DNA from: Thermoanaerobaculia bacterium
GTDB lineage: Bacteria > Acidobacteriota > Thermoanaerobaculia > Multivoradales > JAGPDF01
Assembly (NCBI GenBank): GCA_018057705.1
Contig: JAGPDF010000010.1
Location: 27,838 to 91,837, forward strand
Direction of reading: 5' to 3'
DNA length: 64,000 bases
Both the position numbers and the translations under genes were made by a program. Below the pieces are notes generated by a model. That model ran no database searches. It was not told the origin of the DNA and was given only the letters and a program-made list of their open reading frames with translations. Of this stretch, positions 34,986 to 43,532 are shown piece after piece. Numbering within the stretch: position 1 is the stretch's first letter; each line of letters opens with the position of its first letter.

Positions 34986-37109
34986 TCAGCGCGCGCGGCG
35001 ACGGAGGGCGTTCGCCATGAAGATCGCCTGGCTGTCGCGCTCCGGCTCGCCCTCTGCGGGCTGTTCTTGCCGCCAGCTGCCGTCGGACTCGAGCGCCCAG
35101 GCCTTGCGGTTGTCGGCGAGCTGAACGTCGAGGATCGACTGCAGCTCGGCGCGCAGGTCGGGCGCCTCGACCGGGACCATCGTCTCCACCCGGCGATCGA
35201 GGTTCCGCGACATCCAGTCGGCGGAGGCGATGAAATACTCCGGGGCGCCGCCGTTGGCGAAGTGGAAGATGCGGGCGTGCTCGAGGAATCGCCCGACGAT
35301 CGAGCGCACGCGGATGGTCTCGCTCATCCCGGGGACGCCCGGACGCAGCCGGCAGACGCCGCGCACGATGAGGTCGATCTCCACTCCGGCGCGCGAGGCG
35401 TCGTAGAGCGCCCGCACGATCTGCGGATCCTCGAGCGAGTTCATCTTGGCGATGATCCGTCCCTGGCGGCCGTGGCTCTCGTGCCCGGCCTCGCGCGCGA
35501 TGAGCTCGAGGATACGCCGGCGCATGCTCGTCGGCGCCACGACGAGCTTCTCGAATCGCTGGTCTCCGATATGCCCCGAAGTCAGCAGGTTGAAGAGCTG
35601 GGCGGTGTCGGCGCCGAGAACGGGATCGCAGCTGAAGAGCCCGAGGTCGGTGTAGAGCTCGGCGGTGTCGGTGTTGTAGTTACCGGTCGCGAGGTGGACA
35701 TAGGTGCGCATGCCGTCGGGCTCCTGGCGCACGACGAGCGATACCTTGGCGTGCGTCTTGTAGCCCAGCACGCCGTAGGCGACGTGCGCGCCCGCGCCCT
35801 CGAGCGCCTCCGCCCACTCGATGTTGCGGGCCTCGTCGAAGCTCGCCTTGAGCTCCACCAGGACGGCGACCTGCTTGCCGCGTTCGGCGGCCTCGATGAG
35901 CGACTGCACCACCGGCGAGTTGCGCGAGGTGCGGTAGAGAGTCTGCTTGATCGCCAGCACCGCCGGATCCTCGGCCGCGATCCGCAGGAAGCGCTCCACC
36001 GAGCTCGAGAAAGCGTCGTAAGGGTGGTGCACGAGAAGGTCGCCGCTGCGGATCACCCGGAAGAGATCGACTTCGCGAGTGTCGCCCGCGGGCTCGAGGC
36101 GCGGGTGGGTCTGCGGCCGCCACTTCGGCTCCTGCAACGCCGGCAGATTCAGCGCGGCGAGCTGGAAGAGGTCGCGCGCCGCCAGCGGCGGCCGCACCTC
36201 GTAGACGTCGGCCGGCCCCACCACGAGCTCGTCGGCGAGCAGCAGGCGCATCCACTCGGGCATCTCCGGCACGACCTCGAGCCGCACCACCGCGGCGAAC
36301 CGCCGGGCCCGCAGCTCCTCCTGCACCGACTCGAGCAGATCCTCCGCCTGCTCCTCGTGCTTCTCGGCGTCGGCCGCCCGCGTCACCCGGAACGGATACG
36401 ACTCGAGGAGCTCCATTCCCGGAAAGAGGCGCTCGAGGAACTCGGCGATCACCACCTCGAGCGGAATGAAGCGCAGCGAATCCGGCAGCTGGATCCAGCG
36501 CGGCAGGCTGGGCGGCACCTTGAGGCGCGCGAAGCGGACCTCGGCGCTCGCCGGCGAGCGCAGGGCGACCGCCAGCGAAAGGGAGAGGTTGGAGATGAAC
36601 GGAAACGGGTGCGAAGTGTCGAGCCCGAGCGGGGTGAGAATCGGGAAGACGAAGCTCGAGAAGAACTTCTCGAGATGAGCGCGCTCTGCCGGCTGTAGGT
36701 CGCGGAAGGTGACCAGCTCCACGCCGTGGCGGGCAATCTCCGGCAGCACCTTCTCGAGCAGTAGCGCGCGCTGCTGCTGCTGGCGCGGACGGACCCAGGC
36801 GCCGATCTCGGCCAGCTGCTGCGCCGGCGTTCGGCCGTCGGGCGACAGGCCGTTCGGATGGCTCTGCTGTTGCAGCTTCAGCCCTCCGACGCGCTTCATG
36901 AAGAACTCGTCCAGATTGCCGCCGAAGATGGCGAGGAACTTGAGCCGGTCGAGGAGCGGCACTCCCGGATCCCCGGCCTCGGCCAGGACCCGCGCGTTGA
37001 ACTCGAGCCAGGAGAGCTCACGGTTGAGGAAGGGCGACAGGTCCGCCGCTTCACGGTTCGCAGTGCCGCCTTCCGGCAGGCTGACAGTAGAGTTGACGGT
37101 CGTCGACAT
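34986..37109 (-). CDS. ppk1: Polyphosphate kinase 1
   Basis: 707 residues. It polymerises the gamma-phosphate of ATP into polyphosphate. FLNRELSWLEFNARVLAEA begins the N-terminal domain. Later: HPFPFISNLSLSLAV, GDLLVHHPYDAF, IKQTLYRTSRNSPVV and the autophosphorylated His453 in GYKTHAKVSLVVR. HLATGNYNTDTAELYTDLGL and RIIAKMNSLEDP complete the C-terminal PLD-like domains. It is divergent from the PHP-GT gene, and a PHO-box-like repeat lies in the 186-base shared region. Confidence 0.97.
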   Translation of the reverse strand: MSTTVNSTVSLPEGGTANREAADLSPFLNRELSWLEFNARVLAEAGDPGVPLLDRLKFLAIFGGNLDEFFMKRVGGLKLQQQSHPNGLSPDGRTPAQQLAEIGAWVRPRQQQQRALLLEKVLPEIARHGVELVTFRDLQPAERAHLEKFFSSFVFPILTPLGLDTSHPFPFISNLSLSLAVALRSPASAEVRFARLKVPPSLPRWIQLPDSLRFIPLEVVIAEFLERLFPGMELLESYPFRVTRAADAEKHEEQAEDLLESVQEELRARRFAAVVRLEVVPEMPEWMRLLLADELVVGPADVYEVRPPLAARDLFQLAALNLPALQEPKWRPQTHPRLEPAGDTREVDLFRVIRSGDLLVHHPYDAFSSSVERFLRIAAEDPAVLAIKQTLYRTSRNSPVVQSLIEAAERGKQVAVLVELKASFDEARNIEWAEALEGAGAHVAYGVLGYKTHAKVSLVVRQEPDGMRTYVHLATGNYNTDTAELYTDLGLFSCDPVLGADTAQLFNLLTSGHIGDQRFEKLVVAPTSMRRRILELIAREAGHESHGRQGRIIAKMNSLEDPQIVRALYDASRAGVEIDLIVRGVCRLRPGVPGMSETIRVRSIVGRFLEHARIFHFANGGAPEYFIASADWMSRNLDRRVETMVPVEAPDLRAELQSILDVQLADNRKAWALESDGSWRQEQPAEGEPERDSQAIFMANALRRRAR

Positions 37110-37185
37110 TTCGCCCTCGCTCGCGCGGACCCGGCGCCTCGACAGCGGTCGGATCGCGGCAGGCCAATGATCCTACTCTCCGGGC

Positions 37186-37203
37186 GTGACGTCGAAGTGA
37201 CGT
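37186..37203 (-). promoter_or_regulatory. Candidate PHO box between ppk1 and the PHP-GT gene
   Basis: On the minus strand ACGTCAC-N4-ACGTCAC, a perfect 7-bp direct repeat with 11-bp period. The GTCAC core matches the other boxes; the first two bases differ. It could control either divergent gene. Confidence 0.5.
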
Positions 37204-37263
37204 TCTCGAGCGTCGCCCCGGCGCCGCGGGACGGTCACTCGAACGCCCCACACAGGCCCTAGG

Positions 37264-37283
37264 CTCTCCTCCCAGCCGGAGAG
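37264..37283 (+). promoter_or_regulatory. Hairpin covering the PHP-GT ribosome binding site
   Basis: CTCTCC, 8-base loop, GGAGAG. The 3' arm is part of the GGAGAGGAG ribosome binding site 10 bases before the ATG at 37296, so translation may be dampened by folding. Confidence 0.35.
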
Positions 37284-37295
37284 GAGATCGCACCC

Positions 37296-39752
37296 ATGTT
37301 CAGCCGCTGCGACATCCACGTCCACAGCAAGCGCTCCGACCGCCCGAGTGAGTGGTACCTCGACCGCATTGGCGCACCGGAGAGCTTCACCGAGCCGCTC
37401 GAAATCTATCGCCTGGCGAAGGCGCGCGGCATGGACTTCGTCACCATCTCCGACCATGACTCGATCGCCGGGTCGCTCGACATCGCTCACCTGCCGGGAA
37501 CGTTCCTCTCCAGCGAGGAGACCGTCACCTTTCCGGAGGATGGCTGCGATCTGCACATTCTCGTTCTGGGAGTCACGGAGGCGCAGCATCGCGAGCTGCA
37601 GCGACTGAAGCGCAATCTCTATGAGTTCCGCGACTACGCCCGCAGCGAGGGCATCGTGCATGTCGTGGCGCATCCGCTCTTCCGCGTCAACGATCGGCTG
37701 ACCCTCGATCACCTCGAGAAGATCCTCGTCCTCTTCCGTCTGTTCGAAGGGGTCAACGGTACGCGCGATCCGCGCGCGACGGCGCTCTTCGACGCCGTTC
37801 TCGGAGCGACCTCCCCGGACCTCCTGGCCGGGCTCGCCGAGCGCCACCGCCTGGCGCTCGACCTCGATCCCGAAGAGGCGCCGCGCTACGCGACGACCGG
37901 TGGCAGCGACGACCACGGCGGGATCTACGTCGCGACGACCTGGACGGAGACCGTCCTCGCGGACTCGCCGCAGGAGTTCCTCGCGCAGGTCGGCTCCGGC
38001 CGCTGCCGGCCCGGGGGAGAGGCCGGATCGTCGCTCAAGCTCGCGCGGAGCTTTCAGACTCTCGCCCACGACTACTATCGCGCCAAGGTGCTCGGCGGAT
38101 CACGCTGGAAGAACGACCCGCTGGCCGACCTTCTGCGCCGCATCGCCGGGGGGGAGCTCGACCCGTCGAATCCGGAAGGCTCGGCCTTCGGCAAGACGGT
38201 GCGCAAGCTCCTCTCCTTCGCGCCACCGGTACCGCTCGCGCGCCCGGAGCCGCCTTCCGGCCCGGCCCGGGACCTGGCCGGCCAGACCGCGGCGGCGCGC
38301 GAGGCCGAGCGGCGGACGTTCGAATCGGCCTGCCGCCTCGGCCAACGAGCGGCAGCGAGGACCCTCGAGGCGGTCGTCTCGGAGCTCGAGCGCGGCGACA
38401 TCATGAGCGCACTGCCGGCCATCTCCGACCTCGCACCGGTGGTGGTGGCGCTGTCGCCGTACCTCGCCGCGTTCCGCTTCCAGCACAAGGACGAGCCGCT
38501 GCATCGGCAGGTGGCGCAGCGGTTCGCGGCGGCCGCCCACCTCGAGGCCAAGAGCCCGCGCCTCGCCTGGGCGACCGACACCCTGCAGGACGTCAACGGC
38601 GTCTCGCGGACCATCGTGAGCGCCGCGACTCTCGCCCGCAGGCGCTCCTTGCCGCTCACCGTGCTGACGAGCGAGATCGCGCGACCTTCCCACGACTTCG
38701 ACTGCGAGAACTTCGCGCCGATCTGGGAGACGCCGATCCCGCGCTACGAAGAGCTCACCCTGCGCGTTCCTCCGGCGATGGAGCTCATCGAACACTGCGA
38801 GCGCGAGCGTTACGGCCGGATCCTGATCTCGACCCCGGGGCCGGTCGGCCTCGCTGCCCTCGCCGCAGGAAAGCTCCTCGGCGTGCCGGTCGCCGGCATC
38901 TTCCATACCGACTTTCCGCGCTACGTCGCGGCGCTCGGCGGCGACGGACGCCTGGAGGCGATCGCTGGTTCCTACATCCGATGGTTCTACCGCCAGATGG
39001 ACGAGGTCTTCGTCTCGAGCGCCTCCTATGCCGCCGAGCTGGCCGCGATGGGGATCGAAAGCTCCCGGCTGCGCGACCTGCCGCGCGGCGTCGACCTCGA
39101 CCTGTTCTCGCCCACCCGGCGCGAGCCGGACCTCTTCGCCCGGTGGGGCCTCGGGAACGGACCCGTCATTCTCTACGTCGGGCGGCTGAGCCGGGAGAAG
39201 AACCTCGACGCGCTCTTCAGGGCTTTCCGGGCCCTGCGCTCCCGCGGTATCGCGGCGAGCCTCGCCATCGTCGGCGACGGCCCCGAGCGCCCGGCGCTCG
39301 AAATGCGCTGGAGCTCTCCGGATGTCGCCTTCATCGGCTACCTGCGCGGCGAAGAGCTCGCGACCGCCTACGCCTCCGCCGACCTCTTCGTCTTCCCGAG
39401 CCGCACCGACACCTTCGGCAACGCCGTCCTGGAAGCGATGGCCTCGGGGATACCGCCGATCGTGGCGAAGGAAGGTGGCCCCGCCGAGCAGGTGCGGCAT
39501 GGCGAGACCGGGCTGGTCATCGACCTCGAGGTGCCCGACGCCCTGGTCGATGCGATGGCGATCCTCCTCGGGCGCGAGGGTATCCGGCGCCGGCTGGCCG
39601 CGGCGGCGCGCCAGCACGCCCGATCCTGCAGCTGGGGACGGCTCCTCACCGCCCTCTTTCCGGATCGTGACCTGCGGGAGACCGACGAGGTGCCCGACGA
39701 CTTGCCGGCGGTCCGGACCGACTCCGAGACCCTCTTCGCCAGCGCCGGTTGA
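37296..39752 (+). CDS. PHP phosphoesterase-GT4 glycosyltransferase fusion
   Basis: 818 residues. Residues 1-230 are a PHP domain: metal ligands in CDIHVHSKRSD (His8, His10), TISDHDSIAGSLDI, VVAHPLFRVND and TTGGSDDHGG. Residues about 410-790 are a GT4 glycosyltransferase: DTLQDVNGVSRTIVSA, GVPVAGIFHTDFPRYV, ILYVGRLSREKNLDALFRAF and FPSRTDTFGNAVLEAMASGI with the E-x7-E donor site. The GT half resembles the enzymes that make sugar-only membrane lipids or mannosylated lipids, some of which are induced by phosphate starvation. That link is inferred from the phosphate-gene neighbourhood, not shown. Confidence 0.85.
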   Translation: MFSRCDIHVHSKRSDRPSEWYLDRIGAPESFTEPLEIYRLAKARGMDFVTISDHDSIAGSLDIAHLPGTFLSSEETVTFPEDGCDLHILVLGVTEAQHRELQRLKRNLYEFRDYARSEGIVHVVAHPLFRVNDRLTLDHLEKILVLFRLFEGVNGTRDPRATALFDAVLGATSPDLLAGLAERHRLALDLDPEEAPRYATTGGSDDHGGIYVATTWTETVLADSPQEFLAQVGSGRCRPGGEAGSSLKLARSFQTLAHDYYRAKVLGGSRWKNDPLADLLRRIAGGELDPSNPEGSAFGKTVRKLLSFAPPVPLARPEPPSGPARDLAGQTAAAREAERRTFESACRLGQRAAARTLEAVVSELERGDIMSALPAISDLAPVVVALSPYLAAFRFQHKDEPLHRQVAQRFAAAAHLEAKSPRLAWATDTLQDVNGVSRTIVSAATLARRRSLPLTVLTSEIARPSHDFDCENFAPIWETPIPRYEELTLRVPPAMELIEHCERERYGRILISTPGPVGLAALAAGKLLGVPVAGIFHTDFPRYVAALGGDGRLEAIAGSYIRWFYRQMDEVFVSSASYAAELAAMGIESSRLRDLPRGVDLDLFSPTRREPDLFARWGLGNGPVILYVGRLSREKNLDALFRAFRALRSRGIAASLAIVGDGPERPALEMRWSSPDVAFIGYLRGEELATAYASADLFVFPSRTDTFGNAVLEAMASGIPPIVAKEGGPAEQVRHGETGLVIDLEVPDALVDAMAILLGREGIRRRLAAAARQHARSCSWGRLLTALFPDRDLRETDEVPDDLPAVRTDSETLFASAG

Positions 39753-39774
39753 CGGGCGGCCTGCCCCTCGGGAT

Positions 39775-39792
39775 GTGACAGCGGTGTGACAG
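39775..39792 (-). promoter_or_regulatory. Candidate PHO box upstream of DUF47-pit, reversed orientation
   Basis: On the minus strand CTGTCAC-ACCG-CTGTCAC, identical in 17 of 18 bases to the box upstream of pstS. It lies 70 bases before the DUF47 gene but points the opposite way. Confidence 0.7.
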
Positions 39793-39862
39793 CCAGTGGT
39801 AGGCTTCAGCCTCGCCGTCAGCTGGAATCGCCACTGCCACCTGCACGATCTCCGAGGGCCGC

Positions 39863-40516
39863 ATGAGACTCGACTCGATCATCAAGCGGTTCCTGCCTCG
39901 CGAGGAGCGCTTTCAGGAGCTGCTCCTCAAGGACACCCAGAATCTGACCCGCTCGGCCGAGCTCTTCCTCGCCATCGCCCGGAGCACCAAGCTCGAAGAC
40001 CGAAGGATCAAGCTGGTCGAGCTCAAGGCGCTGGAGCACGAGGGCGACGAGATCACCCGCCAGGTCTTCGAGGCGCTCAACCGCTCGTTCATCACGCCGC
40101 TCGACCGCGAGGACATCCGCTCGATCGCAGTCGACCTCGACGACATCCTCGACTATCTCGAAGGCATCGCCCGCTACCTGGTCATCTTCCAGATCGACGA
40201 GGCGCCCGAGCCGCTCACCCGCTTCGCCGAGATCCTCCTCGAGATGGTCGGCCAGATCGACTCCGTGACCCGGCTGATCTGGGATCTCGGGAACGAGCCG
40301 CAGGTGCGCGACAAGCTGGTACGGATCTCGGAGCTCGAGAACCAGGGGGACGACCTCTTTCTCACCGTGATCGCCGATCTCTTCCGCGCCGACAGCGGGC
40401 GCAACGCCATGGACACGATGAAGTGGAAGGAGATCTACCAGAACCTCGAGGATGCCTGCGATTCCTGCAAGGACTTCACCCACATCATCGGCAACGTGGT
40501 GATCAAGAACGCCTGA
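39863..40516 (+). CDS. DUF47 family PhoU-like Pit accessory protein
   Basis: 217 residues, all-helical PhoU-like fold of the DUF47 family, usually encoded next to pit and thought to modulate it. Motifs: FLPREERFQELLLKDTQNLT, LKALEHEGDEITRQVFEAL, TPLDREDIRSIAVDLDDILD and ISELENQGDDLF. The last 40 residues contain ACDSCKDFTHIIGNVVIKNA. No membrane segment. It is 21 bases ahead of pit, forming an operon. Confidence 0.93.
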   Translation: MRLDSIIKRFLPREERFQELLLKDTQNLTRSAELFLAIARSTKLEDRRIKLVELKALEHEGDEITRQVFEALNRSFITPLDREDIRSIAVDLDDILDYLEGIARYLVIFQIDEAPEPLTRFAEILLEMVGQIDSVTRLIWDLGNEPQVRDKLVRISELENQGDDLFLTVIADLFRADSGRNAMDTMKWKEIYQNLEDACDSCKDFTHIIGNVVIKNA

Positions 40517-40537
40517 GCCGGGCCTGCCCTCCTCGCA

Positions 40538-41527
40538 ATGACCGTCCTCATCGCCATCATCCTCGTTGCGCTGATCTTCGACTTTCTGAACGGTTTCCAC
40601 GACGCCGCGAATTCGATCGCCACCGTCGTCTCGACCCGGGTGCTGTCGCCACAGCAGGCGGTCGCCTGGGCGGCCTTCTTCAACTTCGTCGCCGCCTTCG
40701 TGCTCGGCACGCACGTCGCGAAGACGATCGGCAAGGGGATGATCGACCTCTCGATCGTCACCCCGCAGGTCATCCTCGCGGGGCTCCTCGGCGCGATCTT
40801 CTGGAACCTCTTCACCTGGTACTTCGGCATTCCGGTCTCCTCCTCGCATGCGCTGATCGGCGGCTACGCCGGCGCCGCCATCGCCAAAGGGGGATGGGCG
40901 GCGATCCTCCTGGCCGGCTGGACGAAGACGCTGCTGTTCATCGTCCTCGCCCCGACGATCGGAATGCTGCTCGGCTTCCTGCTCATGGTCGCGGTAGCCT
41001 GGCTCTTTCGCCGCGCCCGCGTGCACAAGGCGGATCGATTCTTCCGGCGGGCGCAGCTGGTCTCGGCGGCGTTCTACAGCCTCGGCCACGGCGGCAACGA
41101 CGCCCAGAAGACGATGGGCATCATCACCGGCCTGCTGGTCTCGTCCGGGTACCTGTCCAGGTTCGAAGTGCCGCTTTGGGTCATCCTCATCAGCCATTTG
41201 GCCATCGCTCTCGGCACCCTCTTCGGCGGCTGGCGGATCGTCAAGACGATGGGTTCGAAGATCACCAAGCTTCAGCCGACCGGTGGCTTTTGCGCCGAGA
41301 CTGCAGGCGCGCTGACACTCGTCGGGGCAACTCTCGCAGGCATCCCCGTGTCGACCACCCACACGATCACCGGCGCCATCATGGGGGTCGGCGCGACGAA
41401 GCGCCTCTCCGCTGTGAAGTGGGGAGTCGCCAGCCGCATCGTCTGGGCCTGGGTGTTGACGATCCCCATCTCGGCGTCCGTGGCAGCGCTCTGCTATCTC
41501 GTGGTCGCGTTTTTCCTTGGCGCCTGA
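40538..41527 (+). CDS. pit: Low-affinity inorganic phosphate transporter
   Basis: 329 residues, PiT family (metal-phosphate/H+ or Na+ symport), inner membrane. Both PiT signature repeats are visible: FDFLNGFHDAANSIATVVST near the start and SAAFYSLGHGGNDAQKTMGI in the middle, with PVSSSHALIGG and PVSTTHTITGAIMGVG. About nine to ten hydrophobic segments. It follows the DUF47 gene and overlaps nothing else; ppx/gppA starts 55 bases later. Confidence 0.95.
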   Translation: MTVLIAIILVALIFDFLNGFHDAANSIATVVSTRVLSPQQAVAWAAFFNFVAAFVLGTHVAKTIGKGMIDLSIVTPQVILAGLLGAIFWNLFTWYFGIPVSSSHALIGGYAGAAIAKGGWAAILLAGWTKTLLFIVLAPTIGMLLGFLLMVAVAWLFRRARVHKADRFFRRAQLVSAAFYSLGHGGNDAQKTMGIITGLLVSSGYLSRFEVPLWVILISHLAIALGTLFGGWRIVKTMGSKITKLQPTGGFCAETAGALTLVGATLAGIPVSTTHTITGAIMGVGATKRLSAVKWGVASRIVWAWVLTIPISASVAALCYLVVAFFLGA

Positions 41528-41582
41528 TCCGGCCGCGACCGATTTCCCGATTCGCCGCTTCTCTGATTCAATTCCGGGCGAG

Positions 41583-43220
41583 ATGAGCCCGCGTCGCGAC
41601 TCCGTTAAAACCGCCCAGCCCGCTGCCCGGCCGCCTCGCGGCAAGGTCGGCCCGGCAGCCGCGAAGTCCGGCCGCATCGCCGCGATCGACATCGGCTCGA
41701 ATTCGATTCACATGGTGATCGTCGAACGCGGCGGTCCTCTCGCCTCCGGCAGTTATCAGGTGCTGGCGCGAGAGCGCGACATGGTGCGGCTCGGCAAGTC
41801 GGCGCTCGCTGACGGAGCGCTGTCGCCGAAAGCGATGCGCAAGGGGCTGGAGGCGCTGCTCAAGATGACCACGCTCGCGCGTCTCAAGGGGGCGGGCGAG
41901 ATCGTCGCCGTCGCCACCAGTGCGGTGCGCGAAGCGGCGAACGGGAGTGATTTCCTCGCCCAGGTCCGCGCCCTCACCGGGCTCGACGTCCGCATCCTCT
42001 CCGGGGAGGAGGAAGGCGCCTTGATCTTTCGCGCCGTCCAGCACGCCGTCGATCTCTCGCAGGGAACCGTCGTGCTCGCCGACGTCGGCGGCGGCTCGAC
42101 CGAGTGGTGCGTGGCGCGACGCGGCGACCTGCGTTCGGTGCAGAGCGTGCCGTTGGGCTCGCTGCGCTGCGCGGCGATGCTCGAGGGCGATCCAACCGCC
42201 CTGCGGTCGATCGAGCGCCTGCGGCGCGCCGTCCGCGAGGGCCTGGCGAAGCTCAAGACGCCGAAGTCGACCGACCGCATGATCGCCACCTCGGGGACCG
42301 CCGCCTGCTGTGGCGACCTGGCCGATCTCCTCGCCGGCCGCGAGCGCGGCGCGATGATCGGCGGCCTGCGCGAGCTCCGGGTGCGCGAGCTCAACAGCGT
42401 GGTCGCCGGTCTGCAGACGCTGACGGTCAAGGAGATCGCCGCCCTGCCGCCGGTCGGCGCACCGCGCGCCGGGTCGATCCTCGCCGGCGCCGTCCTGCTG
42501 CAGGAGCTGGCGGCGAAGGCCGGAGTCGACCGCCTCTTCCTCTGCGACCGCGCGCTGCGGGAAGGTCTGGTGCTCGAGGCGCTCGGTGCCCCCGCAGCCG
42601 CGGCCCCGGTCGCCGGCGAAGTGCGGCGCCGCCAGGTTCTCGACCTCGCGAGCCGGGCGCCGGGAATGCTCGCCCACGCGCAGCAGGTGGCGCATCTCTC
42701 TGTCCGCCTGTTCGACCTCACCGCCCCGGTCCACAATCTCGGCGCGCGCGAGCGCGAGTGGCTCGAATTCGCGGCCCTGTTGCACGACATCGGTCACTCG
42801 ATCCACTTCGAGCGCCACCACAAGCACAGCCACTACCTCATCACCACCGCCGACCTCGACGGCTTCGACCCGCGCGAGATCGAGATCATCGCCGAAGTGG
42901 CGCGCTACCATCGCGGCGCTCCACCTCGCGCCCGCCACGCGTCGTTCGCGGCGCTGCGCAGCTGGCAACAGCGCTCCGTGGAGCGGCTCACGCCACTTCT
43001 GCGGGTCGCCAACGCACTCGATTGCACCCATGCCACGCGGGTCGTCGAGCTCTACGCCTCTCTCAAGGGGCGGCGCGAGGTGATGGTCGAGGTCCTGTCC
43101 CCCTTCGAGGTCGGGCTGGAGTTGGCTGCCGCCCGCGACCGCGCGCGACTCTTCGAGAAGGTCTTCGCCCGCCGCCTGACCTTCCGGCAGGGCCTCAAGA
43201 AGCCTTCGCGTCGCCGCTAA
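41583..43220 (+). CDS. ppx: Exopolyphosphatase / pppGpp phosphatase (Ppx/GppA)
   Basis: 545 residues. The N-terminal ASKHA domains carry IAAIDIGSNSIHMVIVERGG, ATSAVREAANGSDF, LSGEEEGALIFRAV and VLADVGGGSTEW. The C-terminal region is HD-like: LLHDIGHSIHFERHHKHSHY followed by IAEVARYHRGAPP. It degrades polyphosphate from the ends and/or hydrolyses pppGpp; sequence alone does not decide. A basic N-terminal extension of about 30 residues precedes the domain. Placed with ppk1, CHAD and pit, polyphosphate turnover is the better guess. The ATG at 41583 was chosen over an upstream codon that overlaps pit. Confidence 0.9.
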   Translation: MSPRRDSVKTAQPAARPPRGKVGPAAAKSGRIAAIDIGSNSIHMVIVERGGPLASGSYQVLARERDMVRLGKSALADGALSPKAMRKGLEALLKMTTLARLKGAGEIVAVATSAVREAANGSDFLAQVRALTGLDVRILSGEEEGALIFRAVQHAVDLSQGTVVLADVGGGSTEWCVARRGDLRSVQSVPLGSLRCAAMLEGDPTALRSIERLRRAVREGLAKLKTPKSTDRMIATSGTAACCGDLADLLAGRERGAMIGGLRELRVRELNSVVAGLQTLTVKEIAALPPVGAPRAGSILAGAVLLQELAAKAGVDRLFLCDRALREGLVLEALGAPAAAAPVAGEVRRRQVLDLASRAPGMLAHAQQVAHLSVRLFDLTAPVHNLGAREREWLEFAALLHDIGHSIHFERHHKHSHYLITTADLDGFDPREIEIIAEVARYHRGAPPRARHASFAALRSWQQRSVERLTPLLRVANALDCTHATRVVELYASLKGRREVMVEVLSPFEVGLELAAARDRARLFEKVFARRLTFRQGLKKPSRRR

Positions 43221-43226
43221 TCCGCA

Positions 43227-43244
43227 CTGTCACAAGGAGTTAAC
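43227..43244 (+). promoter_or_regulatory. Weak PHO-box-like pair upstream of phoR
   Basis: CTGTCAC-AAGG-AGTTAAC with 11-bp period. The first unit is perfect; the second keeps only T and AC. It lies 7 bases after the ppx stop. Confidence 0.4.
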
Positions 43245-43424
43245 AACCGGCTGAAAAGTCAAGCCGCCGATCGCTGCGGAAAATCCCCGCGTCGGGATCG
43301 AATCAGCGCTCGGGATGGAGCTTCTGTCCTCGCCCAAATTCATTGTTTCCCATCATTTACGCTCAATGCACAAGAAACAGTGCAGAACGCTGATGAGCGC
43401 CCATCGAGCGGCCCTTCGGAGCAC

Positions 43425-43474
43425 TCCGGGGGCGCTTTTCCACAGCCTTTTCCACCTCGGTTGCGGAGAACTCC
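43425..43474 (+). repeat. Leader element shared with phoB (copy at phoR)
   Basis: Gap-free match to 32512-32561 with TTTTCC at 43436 and 43448 (12-bp interval) and GCGGAGA near the end. The TTTTCCACA unit is one base from a DnaA-box consensus, probably by chance. It ends 58 bases before the phoR start. Confidence 0.5.
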
Positions 43475-43532
43475 GGGGAGCCCCACCGGGCACCGATTCG
43501 CCGCCGTTGTACACTCGCGCAGCACCCCCTCC

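Larger units (their letters stand above)
43221..43532. other. 312-base control region upstream of phoR
   Basis: No credible gene. It contains a weak PHO-box-like pair (43227-43244), an AT-richer patch (about 43330-43380) that may hold the promoter, and the 43425-43474 element shared with phoB. Confidence 0.55.

Noticed and set aside
43436..43453. Replication origin from DnaA-box-like TTTTCCACA repeats
   Set aside because: Only one near-match and one weaker unit, no AT-rich unwinding region, no dnaA or dnaN nearby; the phoB copy has G in place of A. A shared phoB/phoR element explains it better.
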